From Sympetrum striolatum (taxonomy: Eukaryota > Arthropoda > Insecta > Odonata > Libellulidae): a stretch of DNA of 64,000 nt. The notes beneath the pieces are model-generated. The model worked only from the letters and a program-made list of their open reading frames with translations, did not search any database and was not told where the DNA came from. Numbering within the stretch: position 1 is the first letter of the stretch; the number at the start of each line of letters is the position of its first letter. Location: assembly GCA_947579665.1 (NCBI GenBank), contig CANPUZ010000032.1, forward strand, positions 806,001 to 870,000. Direction: 5' to 3'. The position numbers were made by a program, and so were the translations under genes. Below, piece after piece: positions 24,561 through 34,459 of the stretch.

Positions 24561-25584
24561 ACTACCAGGTTTCATTTATCTTTGGGTAGTTCTAGTAGAT
24601 TTTTACTTTTGATCGTTTGGTAGTACTTAGATATTTATGTATTTACTTGTTTGAATCTCAGATTTTGTCTTCCTTATATATTCATACTGCTTGGAGAACT
24701 TCATTATTAATTCATGGCTACTATTTAAATATTTATGTATCTTCCTATTTTACTATCAGATGCCATATTCCTAATAGAACATGTTTGCTTTTTAAAGATT
24801 TTAACTGAACATAAACTGTATTAAAAGATTTACTTTCTTTTCCTTTTCTGAATCCTAATCTCGCTTTCCTCGATTTCTTTTGGCATATAAAGATATATAA
24901 AGCATATGTTTGTTTCTTAGAGATATGGAACTTCTTATGACTTCTTATGTTCCTACTGTACTACTTGCTGTAAACTTCATTGAAGATACACAAAAGTCAC
25001 TAGACATATCATCCATTGCTTCTTTTCTACTTTCTTAAGCTTCTCTGAGTAGGTTTCGCAGTTTTTTCACGCTCACCTTCCTGTGGGCGTTTTTCTGCAC
25101 TTAAATAAAAGGATTGATATCAAAACATGGCTTTCTTTTACATCATGCCCTACCTTCCTTGCGTTTATGTAATCAGTGTAGGGAAATAAAAGCACTTATT
25201 TAAAGATGTTGTTCTCATTTTTAACGTACCCAACTATCCGCAGATCGCTAATAGGTTGAAGAAGGTCGTAAAAAAGAAGTACCGAGATGAAGATGCAAAA
25301 TGTTTATTCAACCTACGTATATTCAATTCTTGCTCACAAGTTAAAGAAATCAAAACCATGAACAAAACAGTAAACCTTGCTCAAGGAAAGAAGTTGAACC
25401 TTAATTATTAAGTATATGTAGTATTTATACCAGGTTGCAACAGTATTTCTTTCACTTAATATGCAACTATGTACAGCATGAAATAATTTACCAAAAACAT
25501 AAATCTTGGTCAATGCCAAGTTCAAAGTAATTACATAAACGATATAAACGTACGAAATCGCTGTCTAGTATCTCGAAAGGATTA

Positions 25585-25788
25585 CTAGCATCCCGTAATG
25601 TCCTCCGAATAGCTCGTAAACGGTTTCTTCTCCTTCACATATGCAATCTCGTCCTCCATCTTTACTCTTCCTTGGCTAGCGAAAGTCTCTATCACCACCT
25701 CCAGAGCAGTCGATAGCTTCGTTCGATAAGTTTCGAATATCACGTAGGTCATAATACCACTTTCGACTGCGCTTTCGTTAACTGGCAA
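25585..25788 (-). CDS. small unassigned frame inside the 2.1-kb element
   Basis: 67 codons, starting MPVNESAVESGIMTYVIFET and ending just before a stop at 25585; Lys/Glu-rich C-terminal half (GRVKMEDEIAYVKEKKPF). It begins about 75 bp inside the right inverted repeat, a usual place for the first exon of a transposon gene. No family recognised, and it may be a chance frame. Confidence 0.3.
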   Translation of the reverse strand: MPVNESAVESGIMTYVIFETYRTKLSTALEVVIETFASQGRVKMEDEIAYVKEKKPFTSYSEDITGC

Positions 25789-28323
25789 AACATGGCGGAT
25801 TTATCGAAAATAACGGTAATTCTATCGAATATCACTTATCAAAAGAAAGTCATAATATGGGCCCTGTCGTTACTGTTCTGATAATTTCATCATCTGTTAA
25901 AGCTTCGTTTCGAGCCAAACTGTCGTCAGCCTCAGCAGCCCACCGGAGAGCTTCAGGGTTAAATATTGCGTTCGAATTTTGTAACTGATTAATGAGTGGC
26001 GCAAGCTGAATTTCTTCTGTTTGCACATTTTCTAAAACTTCCGAGCCAATAAAATTTGGGAGTAAATTTTTCCACGACTTGCTGATCAATAATTTAGACA
26101 CGGATGCCCAGCAGTTAGCAAGATTTAACACGACATCTTTTAAATTTACCTTTTTCAGTGCATTTTACAAATTTTCATTGTTCACAGGATCGTTAAGAAT
26201 ATTTGTAAAAAGCAGCTTACGATATCCTAACTTAATGCTTTGAATAACATTCTGATCCATGGGTTGGACCAGCGCAGTCGTGTTAGGGGGTAAAAACATT
26301 GCGGAAATTTCACCGTCATCAGTGCACAATTCTTCTGCAGAAGGATGGCCAGGACAATTATCAAGCAACAATAAAGCACGTTGTGATAAATTGTCGGATT
26401 ACATATGTTGTCGAACTGCTGGAACGAACTCTTTTTTAAACCAATCCAAAAAGAATTCTCGTGTGACCCAAGCGTTTTTTTGCCCTCGATAGCACACAGG
26501 TAGCGTGACTGACTTGAATGCTTTTGTGGCTGTTCCGACAACAAACAGAGGAAGCTTATGTTTGCCAGTCACACTTACACACGGCGTAAATTTAATCCTC
26601 GCTTTAATTACTTTCTCATTGATTACACGCAGTAACTTAAAATTGTTTAGCCCTTCTCGCTTATAAACACCAACTCTATAGCCCATGTATGGTCATCCTC
26701 ATTGGACGTCTATCGAAGGGAAGGATTGTTTTTTACGCCTCTTCTCTCATAGCTTTTTAATGAACATGATGTTTTGAGAAGTGAAACCCTGCTGCAACTG
26801 AAAATTTATTTTCTTTCGAAATTGTTTAGTCTTGCTCATATTAAGCATTTCTCCAATGGAAAAATGCTGTCTAAGAAAAGTTCCACAACTTAGATGTGTT
26901 ATCACAATAAACGAAATACTTCGCTCTCCATCACATCATTGCAGCCAATGGAGACATTTTTCAAATAGTCTGTCCACCTCTCGCTTCTTGTTACTAATAT
27001 GCGTGTTTATATGTTCAAAAGAAGAAGTTGCGGGTTTGCATAACTCCCAATGGACCGTCCGGATTACCGAGGGTTCCGGATTAGCGAGTGTCCGGATTAC
27101 CGGGGTTCTACTGTACTTGTCTTACTGATTTTGGTTTTTCTGATGTGATTATTGCTGAGTATCTTTCACTTACTAGAATTTGTATGTACCAGAATTGCCT
27201 CCAGTTTAATAACAAATATTATACACAAACTTTTGGTACAGCTATGGGAAATCCCCTTTCTCCCTTCTTTGCTAATATTTTTATGAACCATTTTGAAAAT
27301 TTATGTAAACAAACCTTTGACTACTTTCCTAATGTTTGGTTAAGATACGTGGATGATGTTTTTGCTGTTTTTGACACCTCTATTATGGGCATAGATTCTT
27401 TCCTATCAAAACTGAATAGCTTGTTCCCTTCAATCAAATTTACATTTGAAGTTGAACAGAACAATTGTTTACCCTTCCTTGATGTAATGGTCTCTAGAGT
27501 CTCTAACCGCCTACATTTCGATTTTTATCGAAAGCCTACTTCGTCAAATAATTTTATTCCTAATTCCTCGTTCCATCCTTTAGCCCACAGACACGCAGCT
27601 TTTCATCATTTTGTTCACAGACTTATAAACCTACCTTTAGATATCACTAGTTATAATAAAGAATTAAATTTCATTAAAAATACTGCAGACATGCTAGGTT
27701 ACGATTCTTCATTAATTAATACTTTAGTTAGGAGACATCAATTTAAAAAATTGATTGGTCAATGCTCTACTCTTTCTCAAACTCCTGATACTTTACGTTC
27801 AAAATTTATTAAAATACCGCATTTCCCATCATTAACTAAAGGTCTCCTCACAATTTTTAAACATCACAATCTTAAAGTATGTTATTATAACGATATTAAT
27901 TTAAAGAATTTGCTAGGTTCAACTAAGGACAAGACTGAACTGCTTCATAATTCTGGCATTTACTGTATATCCTGCCCAGATTGCGATCTAAAGTATATCG
28001 GCCAAACAAAAAGAAGAAGTATTATTAGGTTCAAAGAACACATAGCCCACTTCAGATCTGGGAGATTTTCTAATTCGGCTGTTGCAAAACATATGTTTGA
28101 CTTTGCACACAACATTAACGCAGATAATCTGAGCCTTGTTCACATTGCTAATTCAGGTTTAGACGCTTGGGAGAATTTATTTATCTATAAAATCGGGAAC
28201 ACCTCATGAATTTTGATACTGATTTCAACAGATCCTTGTTCAGCCTCGTTGATCTCGCTTAGCGACTTCTTTTGTCTTTTCTCCTTCTGCTCGCTGTTTC
28301 CAGTTAATTTCAGTCTCGATTTT

Positions 28324-28366
28324 TCTTCTGAAGATGCTACACGCAGTAGCGAAACGTTCGTCAAGA
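28324..28366 (+). ncRNA. hammerhead ribozyme motif (Penelope-like element)
   Basis: Self-cleaving RNA fold. Stem I TCTT (28324-28327)/AAGA (28363-28366); core CTGAAGA (28328-28334); stem II GCTAC/GTAGC with loop ACGCA; GAAA (28351-28354); a 2-bp stem III with loop GTTC; cleavage triplet GTC ending at 28362. The minimal type I form with a tiny stem III is the one reported for Penelope-like elements, where the motif lies in the terminal repeats, as here. Activity is inferred. Confidence 0.8.
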
Positions 28367-28417
28367 CCGTCTGTATTTTTCTTTGACAGAATAAGGTTTA
28401 TCTTGACTCACTTTATT

Positions 28418-29074
28418 ATTTGGTTTTTAGTTAGAATTTAGGGCCATTCCTTCCAAAGATTTGTTCTGTCATTAGAAATAAATTAGCTTTCAGTTTCCAG
28501 CTCTAGGTAAACGTTACTCGAACTTTCAAATCAAACTAGAAACTCTCCGGAAACCTGAACAGTAAAAAACGAAATCTATCAACGGAGTAATCTTAACCAC
28601 AACTGAATATATACCCGGTTTCTATAGCAAAGATTACGTCGAAATCACATGTAATATCCCTCGTATCATTCATTATCATTCCTTCCAAACTTTTCGTTTC
28701 GTCCTGTTCTGGTATTCGGTTACTTTATTTATTTATTATTATATATACGCTCCAAGTAGAATTTCTTCTGGTGGCAGCCCCAACCGTTGTCTGAGAACAA
28801 CGTAAATCAAACGAATGTTCCAATATTAACACACAAGTACACATAGACAGTATTCAAACAGATGTCTCTCCCCATCAAAATATAAACACGAAAACCAAAT
28901 TTCACAGTGTTACTTTCCAGGCTCAAATATCACTTTATCGTTTTCACATCGTCACGTTTAAAATTACGTAAATAATACCAAACAACTGCATTCTATCCAC
29001 TTGATTACATAAATTAAAGCATTTACGTTTATGTTTATTTATATTTTTCTCGATTAATTCGATATTGAAACGAC
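28418..29074. other. no gene recognised
   Basis: AT-rich; resembles loosely the non-coding stretches near 30050-30220 and 40780-40910 (gaaatctA..ggagtaatctyaacc), possibly an old dispersed repeat. No coding signal. Confidence 0.35.
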
Positions 29075-29076
29075 TA

Positions 29077-29560
29077 CCGTAATTTTCCATGAATAGTACG
29101 CATATTTTTCCACGAAAAAACGTCAAAAAAGTAGGGTGCGTATTAAACATGGTTACAAACATCATCTCTTTATTCGTGCTGTAGATGACATTTGAAATAA
29201 ATAACTCAACATACGTATATGTATTCTGATTTTATTCTGAAAATAATACTGCTGCATATTATTAAAATTATTAAATTAAAACAAAAATTCAGAGAGGAAG
29301 AACCTTTTACTGATAGATCGTCACATTGAGAAATCAAAGGGGTACGTAAGGGGGAAAGCCATCCATTAGCAGCATTCCATTCTTGCGCGGTGATCTGAAG
29401 GGGGCTGAACGGTCCTGCAGATGACCATACGCGAATAATAGCGTAGAATTCCATTCTCTAAAAGCCAAATGCGTATTATACATGGTGATAAGAAAATTCT
29501 CACATTGCGCTCGTAATAACGTGGGTGCGTCTTATGCGTATTATAATTGGAAAATTACGG
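29077..29560. mobile_element. MITE with CCGTAATTTTCC termini
   Basis: Ends CCGTAATTTTCCATGAATAG and, inverted at right, CCGTAATTTTCCAATTATAA; both ends also carry an (a/g)tacgcat..gggtgcgt segment close inside. Flanked by TA at 29075-29076 and 29561-29562, a 2-bp target duplication as in Tc1/mariner-type elements. 484 bp, no transposase seen. A minus frame at 29206-29454 runs into the right terminus and is probably chance. Confidence 0.75.
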
Positions 29561-30273
29561 TAATTATATAGAATATGGCCCCAAGTTGGGCGCCAAGTTG
29601 AAACTAGTTTTTAAGATTCTAAGAAGGACCCCGGGACGTCAAATTTATAATGATTAAAAAATGCAAAAGATTGGAATCAAATGGACAGACAATTTGGACT
29701 CCAATTTCTAAAGAATCGAATTAATTAAAATCATCGCGAAATAAATATTAGATGAAACGATTTGAGGGTCGCTCCGAAGGAAATTAAAACCATAATTTCT
29801 CTTATTGCATCGAGAGGAATCTATTTAACCAATTTCTACAAGACAAATCAACCTCAAAACTAATAAAAACCATACCCCCAAAAGAAACACAGCTTACCCA
29901 AGAAAACAAACAGTGTAGCCCACATAACACACAGTCACACACAAAAAAAACAAGATAATTGCGGGACAAATTCAGCACACAAAGGGAGGGAGCACTATTC
30001 ACAGAAGGAGTGGTTCAGGGTTTGGGACCTGGAGGAGTCCTCTATTTCCATTTCCGGCCAATTTTGAATCCAACTGAAAATGCTGCTGTAGAAACCCGTT
30101 TATAAATAACGAAATCTAAAAATGGAGGAATCTCAACCCGAACTAGAGTTTTACCCTCTTTAATATTTTAAAATTTACGGAGAAAATCATTTTCAGTCGT
30201 TCTTACGTCCTTTTCTCTGCCTAGATTCCATAACAATCTTAAGGGCAGCGCATAGGTGAGGAGAGAGCATCTT
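29561..30273. other. no gene recognised
   Basis: AT-rich; a stretch around 29860-29960 is A/C-rich. No coding or structural signal beyond weak similarity to other dispersed sequence. Confidence 0.4.
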
Positions 30274-31165
30274 GACCCGACAACTCAGAGTGCGACAACT
30301 CAACGGACGAAAGCTCATCGCGCGAACAACAGACCCATACAACAATTGAAATAATATTACATTCTGAACGTTAAAACAATTGAGTGGTAGTCTTTTTACC
30401 GATTACTGATTGAACTAGTTAATAAGTCTTAAGTGAGTGTTCTACCTTTTGGTAGTTTCATGCGCACTTCAAAATCCATATTAATCGCCATCTCCTTCAT
30501 TTCTTTACAGTTAACCCCACCTCTTATGTCATCCTTTTGTCTTCCCCTGAATTCAATTACAGTCTTAACCAATCCCTCTCTCCTAAATATTTGACCCACG
30601 AGTTATTAACATGGCGAAACTGAACTGACTGAAAATCTAAACTTATATATTAAACATAATGCATTATCACCTAAATATCTGCTTTATTTAATTTTACGAC
30701 ATATATAATGCACTGCAGAAATATACTGGGAAGGGATAAACAGTGACTGCAATACTCGTGGAACCTTAAATGTTGCTCCTGGGGTGAGAGACAGCTGAAG
30801 TATATTATCCCTAAATTGCTCAATAAATATTGTACCCAGAGTGATTCACATTGTTCTATCAGTGCAAGAAACATTGAAAGGGTTCTAAAATATCTTTTGT
30901 TGAGCAATATACTGTTAGAATGGTGATTCTTTATTGTTATATGGAGGTGGTTTATAATACCATTGTAATAGTTTATTGGATATATGTTTTTTATGGAGCT
31001 GTTTTGTTCGCTCAACTTATGATTCTTTTTCTCCTATTAATTTGTAATTTTGGGTTCCGTTCCGATAGGCTTTGCCCGATGGAACTTTAATGTTCTCTTT
31101 GGGTAAATAAATAATAAAGATATCGCGCGATGAGCTGTCGCCCGGTGAGTTGTCAGAGCGCATAC
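30274..31165. mobile_element. element bounded by GAGTTGTCG inverted repeats
   Basis: Left 30288-30325 (gacaactcaacggacgaaag then ctcatcgcgcga) and right 31122-31160 (tcgcgcgatgagctgtcgcc then cggtgagttgtc) are near-perfect inverted copies of about 36 bp. A second gacaactc at 30278 suggests tandem repetition within the end. The same gagttgtcggg motif forms a tandem block at 42998-43305. The interior ends gggtaaataaataataaaga at right, like a LINE tail. No transposase recognised. Confidence 0.55.
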
Positions 31166-31715
31166 ATTGCCGAAAGAGTCCTATGGAATGGAATATAGAT
31201 TAGGAGTGGAGGAAGACGGGCTATTTAAATTCAATGCGTGCGTTGAAAGGCTCCAAAGACGCGAACCATTTTAGGCCACTCAAAGAAAGGTGTGAGGACA
31301 CTCAAGGAAGTTAGATGTCACTTGGGCGATGGGGTGTTCAACCTGAGTTGCGAGGCGTCGATAAGAGGCAGTTAACCGTAGGGGAGGGTGTGCACGCACA
31401 CCTCGCAAGGTGCTTCCTCGGACAGACCCAAGATATAGTAGGAAACCAAGGTTAATGCCTTTATATTTACGAGAGGAAGAAAGAGAACCCAGGGCTATGC
31501 CTAGCATTAAAACGCAAGATTGTGTTGGGTCTTCTTCAGATAGGCAACGCAATGGCCTTTACAAGTAAGAGAATAGTCAAAGGGATATCGTTGCAATTAC
31601 TTACAAGGAATCAGTACAAGCGGTTTAAAAGAAAGAGGAGACTAATGATCGAAATCGATTATAAATTTGGAGGATATAATCAATATGTCCTAGCTGTACT
31701 TCGTGGAACGACATC
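31166..31715. other. unassigned, GC-richer
   Basis: A 90-codon minus frame (31280-31552) and a 65-codon plus frame (31522-31719) are open; neither product is recognised. May be an old coding fragment of a mobile element. Confidence 0.35.
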
Positions 31716-31761
31716 TTAAGTTGAAAGAAAAGTCTTCGTAATTTTCACAATAAATTTTAAT

Positions 31762-31804
31762 TTATTCGACCGGTTTCGGCATTGACAGCCATCCTCAGGT
31801 AATA
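31762..31804 (-). ncRNA. hammerhead-like motif
   Basis: On minus: core CTGAGGA (31792-31798), stem II GGC/GCC with a 7-nt loop, GAAA (31774-31777), then ccGGTC with cleavage triplet GTC (31768-31770). Stem I pairs poorly (one strong C-G next to the core), so this copy is probably degenerate. Same layout as 35335-35377. Confidence 0.55.
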
Positions 31805-32048
31805 TTACATCGGAAATGACAGTATTTATAGGGATGTACAGAGTTTTGAGGGAAGGACCAGGAGAGGGGTTGAGGAAGGTGAGATCGTTAGTTAGGGGTT
31901 TTGTTGAAGAAAGAATTTCTACTGTTTCTAAAGCCGGGTTTACACCGGAGTTGACGACACGTGTTGACGACAGATGTCGACGACATTTCACAAAACAGCA
32001 CTTATTTTGTCGTCAACAAATCGTGTTGACGACAGATTTTCCGTGTCT

Positions 32049-32099
32049 GCAACCGAAATTTTGTTTTCCACCCTTGTTGGAAAACAAAATTTCGGTTGC
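32049..32099. repeat. perfect 22-bp palindrome
   Basis: Arms gcaaccgaaattttgttttc+ca (32049-32070) and its exact inverse (32078-32099), 7-nt loop cccttgt. Lies inside the foldback MITE. Confidence 0.95.
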
Positions 32100-32199
32100 A
32101 AACACATTTGTCGTCAACAAAAGTTGCAGCGCCCATTCGGTGTTGCAGACATTTCCCCGCTACCCCTCTCATCCATCAGAACCAATCAGAACTATGGTG

Positions 32200-32290
32200 G
32201 CTGTTTCCGCCCCTACCCCCTCCACTCATCCACACCCCCGCCCCTACCCCCTCCACTCATCCACACCCCCGCCCCTACCCCCTCCACTCA
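32200..32290 (+). repeat. C-rich minisatellite, 31-bp period, ~3 copies
   Basis: Unit gcccctaccccctccactca followed by tccacaccccc. Strong C/G strand asymmetry. Generates three overlapping Pro-rich open frames that are not genes. Confidence 0.9.
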
Positions 32291-32974
32291 ACAACGTCCT
32301 CCACGCTCGCCATTTGAACTAAGAATGCTTCTTTTTGTCGTCCACAAAAGTCGCAGAAAAATAGAGCGCATTAGGATGTTGTCTGCAACAAAATGTTGTA
32401 GACAAATGACGTCAACAAAAAAAGTTGCATACAAATGTCTGCAACATGCGGTGTAAACCCGCCTTAAGGAATCCATTTTTCTCCCTTTCCATTGTCTGTG
32501 GAGCAGTTTCGGAGTGAAAGAGCAGGAATGGCCACAGGAGGTGCTTTGCCGATCCGTGGTTTCCCAATCGGTAGCATCGCTGATGTTCGGCGGTCCTTGT
32601 TTTAAGGAGATTACGAAGTCTTTTCTTTCAACTTAAATTTGGAGGACTTTAGAATTTACGACCTTAAAGTTGGCTGCAAACTAATTGAAATGGTGCTAGC
32701 TACAAATTAAGACCTGGCCTAGGTGAAATAGCGTCGCCCTACTGTTTTTTTTGAGAAAAAAATTTTAGGGTCTACGGTTAAACCTAGTGTGTGTATTTGA
32801 CAGAGTTGGTTTATAATCAATTACATCTATCTGCCAGAAAACAGCTGATTTTCACGAAAGAAATTTTCTATACTAGAATCTGAAAAGTTCGCATGAAAGA
32901 TAAAACATAAAATTTAAATCATTTATGGAATATGATGATAAAACAAGTGTTGATACATTATTGTCCATACCATA

Positions 32975-33062
32975 TGCTGAGCTATCCTCCCGGATAGTCA
33001 TGTGGACACCGCGTTTGCCTTTGGAGAAAGCGGTCCTGGGCTCGATTCCCGGTGGGAGCCAA
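32975..33062 (+). repeat. tRNA-like SINE head or tRNA pseudogene
   Basis: Contains a T-arm-like cctggGCTCGATTCCcgg with a near-B box (ggctcgattcc, 33039-33049) ending ggtgggagcc, and an upstream atagtcatgtggacacc A-box-like stretch about 50 nt before. The acceptor stem does not pair with the 5' side, so not a functional tRNA. No SINE body like that at 1671 follows. Confidence 0.45.
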
Positions 33063-33477
33063 CTTGCGAAAGGACCTATGATGTTGAAATACTTTTAACA
33101 ATACTACTACAATTCCTTAGCTATCATGTTGCAGAAAATATTCATTCTTATTGGCAAATCTTTGCTCATATCATTATGGATTTATTAACGCAACACAATG
33201 AGAAAAGATATTTGATAAACGATGCTCGAAATATTTTTGTTATCTAACTATTTTCATTGAAGCAACATGACGAGAGATTGCTTTGACACTGGGACGTGCC
33301 GAACACCGGAAATTCCATATGGCGGTCAGTTGGAAGATTAGAATGTGAAGATGTTGCGCCCAGTGCACTGGAAATTGCAATCAATCATGAGCAGAGTATT
33401 ATGAATTGAGATATTAATTCAGTTCTTTTTCATTCTTAATTTTATCCTATTTCTGGAAATTTCTTCCTTTTTAATGT

Positions 33478-33915
33478 ACAGTAAACTCCCGTTTATCCGA
33501 ATCGCGTTTATCCGAAATCCGCTTTATCCGAACAAACTTTCCCGAATGCACCCACCCCCACCCACCGAATACCATCGTGACCCATTACTTATTTGCTCGT
33601 GACACCTCTTCATATATGTACACACTCTATCAACCACATAAATTACGCGGATCACGCTGGCGCTGTTTTTCTGTAAAAACGCAAAATTGCTTTGTTATTC
33701 AGCATTTAAAAACGTTGAGTTTTCAATCATATTTTGGCGCCTTTTTAACACGTCAACACAAATTTTTCAGTCAAAAACATGCAGGCTTATTCACAACCAT
33801 ATCAATTGCATTCTACGTAAGGACGTTTTACGATCATATCTCGCGGTATTGACGCAATTCGGGGTGTTTCACGCGGTACTTCGATTTATCCGAAATTTTC
33901 GTTATCCGAACCGGC
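33478..33915. mobile_element. pogo/Tigger-like terminal fragment
   Basis: TA then CAGTAAACTCCCGTTTATCC, followed by repeated tttatccgaa blocks (33480-33535) and again at 33884-33920 (cgatttatccgaaattttcg). Arrangement resembles the other Tigger-like copies here (CAGTAGAACCCCGG..ccggatt). No inverted right end seen; the middle has no recognisable transposase. Confidence 0.5.
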
Positions 33916-34459
33916 AGCCGCACAGTGTGCTAGAATCGAAAAAAGCTGGCCAAAAATAAAAAAGTTCTTTGTTTTGAGTGCAGACTTAGAAACTTCGCAT
34001 AGTTGTTCTTGAATAAATTTTGCATATAATTTTAAAATCATTTGCGTTGGTTCTCACGTGTTACAATTCTACAGGGGGTCAAAGTTGACCAAATTTTACG
34101 AAAAATGCCGGTCCTCGATTTATGCAAAATTCTTCAATTTCAAGCCAATCCTGAACCAAAATGATCTAAATCATCGGGTAAAAAACGATCCAGTATGATA
34201 AACCTCATCTTTATGCTTCATAATATTGGGTTTGAATGATCACAGTTGAATACTTGTATTATTTATACAACAAAATGGCGAACCCTTATTTTACGGCAAA
34301 TTTACACCTAAAGTGAGGAAAATAGTTGTGAATAAGCGCGATCTACGAGGAGTTATTCATACCAAATTGATTTTTGAAGCTTTTCGAAGAAGAATCTGAA
34401 ATAAAATCCTGAATAAGAAACAATCGCATCACAAAATTACGCACAAGAAAAAGGAAATA
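33916..34459. other. no gene recognised
   Basis: AT-rich, no coding signal; ends at the second Tigger-like copy. Confidence 0.4.

Larger units (their letters stand above)
23747..25864. mobile_element. 2.1-kb element with GGGCCC-type inverted repeats
   Basis: Ends are inverted copies of about 35 bp: GGGCCCTTATTATGACTTTC at left and GGGCCCATATTATGACTTTC at right, continuing t(t/c)gataagtgatat. Its absence from the second Tigger-like copy (the same site at 34866, tcttctaccgttactg) shows it is an insertion. Flanks are tct and tgt, so a 3-bp target duplication is possible but imperfect. GGGCC ends would fit PIF/Harbinger-type elements, but no transposase is recognisable. Contains a ~100-bp tandem duplication (24379-24560) and a 67-codon minus frame at 25585-25788 of unknown product that starts near the right terminus. 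Confidence 0.8.
23527..26686 (-). pseudogene. Tigger/pogo-like transposase remnant
   Basis: Pieces on minus, in protein order: a short N-terminal start (MSKTKQFRKKINFQLQQG, about 26753-26839); a DDE core at 26399-26686 (RIKFTPCVSVTGKHKLPLFV, FFLDWFKKEFVPAVRQ); LLDNCPGHPS and PPNTTALVQPMDQNVIQSIK at 26165-26371, carrying the second and third catalytic Asp; a C-terminal part at 25850-26131; and, after the 2.1-kb insertion, the tail at 23527-23712 (VKISHSEALAALNTLIKWAK). Frames are broken by stops between pieces. The CENP-B-type helix-turn-helix region is missing. The catalytic domain moves DNA by cut and paste. Confidence 0.85.
23330..27113 (-). mobile_element. Tigger/pogo-like DNA transposon
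   Basis: Begins CAGTAGAACCCCGGTAATCC and ends with its inverse, GGTTCTACTG; flanked by TA at 23328-23329 and 27114-27115, the target duplication of Tc1/mariner-pogo elements. Subterminal copies of the cgtccggatt agcgggg motif occur at both ends. Encodes a degraded transposase on minus. It disrupts the Penelope-like ORF and is itself disrupted at 23747-25864. Net length about 1.67 kb, short for an autonomous element, consistent with internal loss of the DNA-binding region. Confidence 0.9.
23131..28209 (+). pseudogene. Penelope-like reverse transcriptase / GIY-YIG endonuclease, split ORF
   Basis: First piece 23131-23329 includes DLLVSFDVCRLFPSVPVDDT (RT catalytic region A; the Asp is in SFD). 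Second piece 27116-28209 includes GTAMGNPLSPFFANIFM, the catalytic YVDDVFAVFD, then a linker and a GIY-YIG domain with GIYCISCPDCDLKYIGQTKR and the RFKEH Arg. The frames join across the Tigger-like insertion after ILHT, continuing CLTDFGF. The N-terminal RT part is absent (5' truncation). Apart from the insertion the remaining reading frame is intact. The protein copies element RNA at a nicked target. Confidence 0.88.
22536..28417 (+). mobile_element. Penelope-like element with inverted partial copy, split by nested DNA transposons
   Basis: Main copy on plus: 5'-truncated ORF from about 23152, interrupted at 23329/27116 by the Tigger-like element, then to the stop at 28209 and a 3' region to about 28417. 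To its left, 22536-23108 is an inverted copy of the last ~580 bp (27845-28417). Both carry the same hammerhead motif. Inverted or tandem terminal copies are typical of Penelope-like elements. Removing 23330-27115 restores an uninterrupted frame, which proves the order of insertion. The 3' border is set where the two copies diverge after gactcactttatta. Confidence 0.85.
31931..32465. mobile_element. foldback MITE, terminal AAGCCGGGTTTACACCG
   Basis: Terminal inverted repeats 31931-31947 and 32449-32465 (17 bp, one mismatch). Subterminal gttgacgaca and gttgcagaca variants repeat many times. Inside are a perfect palindrome (32049-32099) and a C-rich minisatellite (32200-32290). No coding region. 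Confidence 0.7.
31716..32636. mobile_element. element with TTAAGTTGAAAG inverted ends containing a nested foldback MITE
   Basis: Outer arms 31716-31742 and 32610-32636 are 27 bp with one mismatch; each starts with TTAA, which could be a piggyBac/Kolobok-type target duplication or part of a Penelope-type inverted terminal repeat (a hammerhead motif lies just inside the left arm). A second element lies within at 31931-32465. Non-coding; the overlapping open frames around 31816-32456 come from the C-rich minisatellite. Confidence 0.6.

Noticed and set aside
31816..32456. 168- and 160-codon proteins rich in Pro/His
   Set aside because: Produced by the C-rich minisatellite and the MITE palindrome read in several frames.
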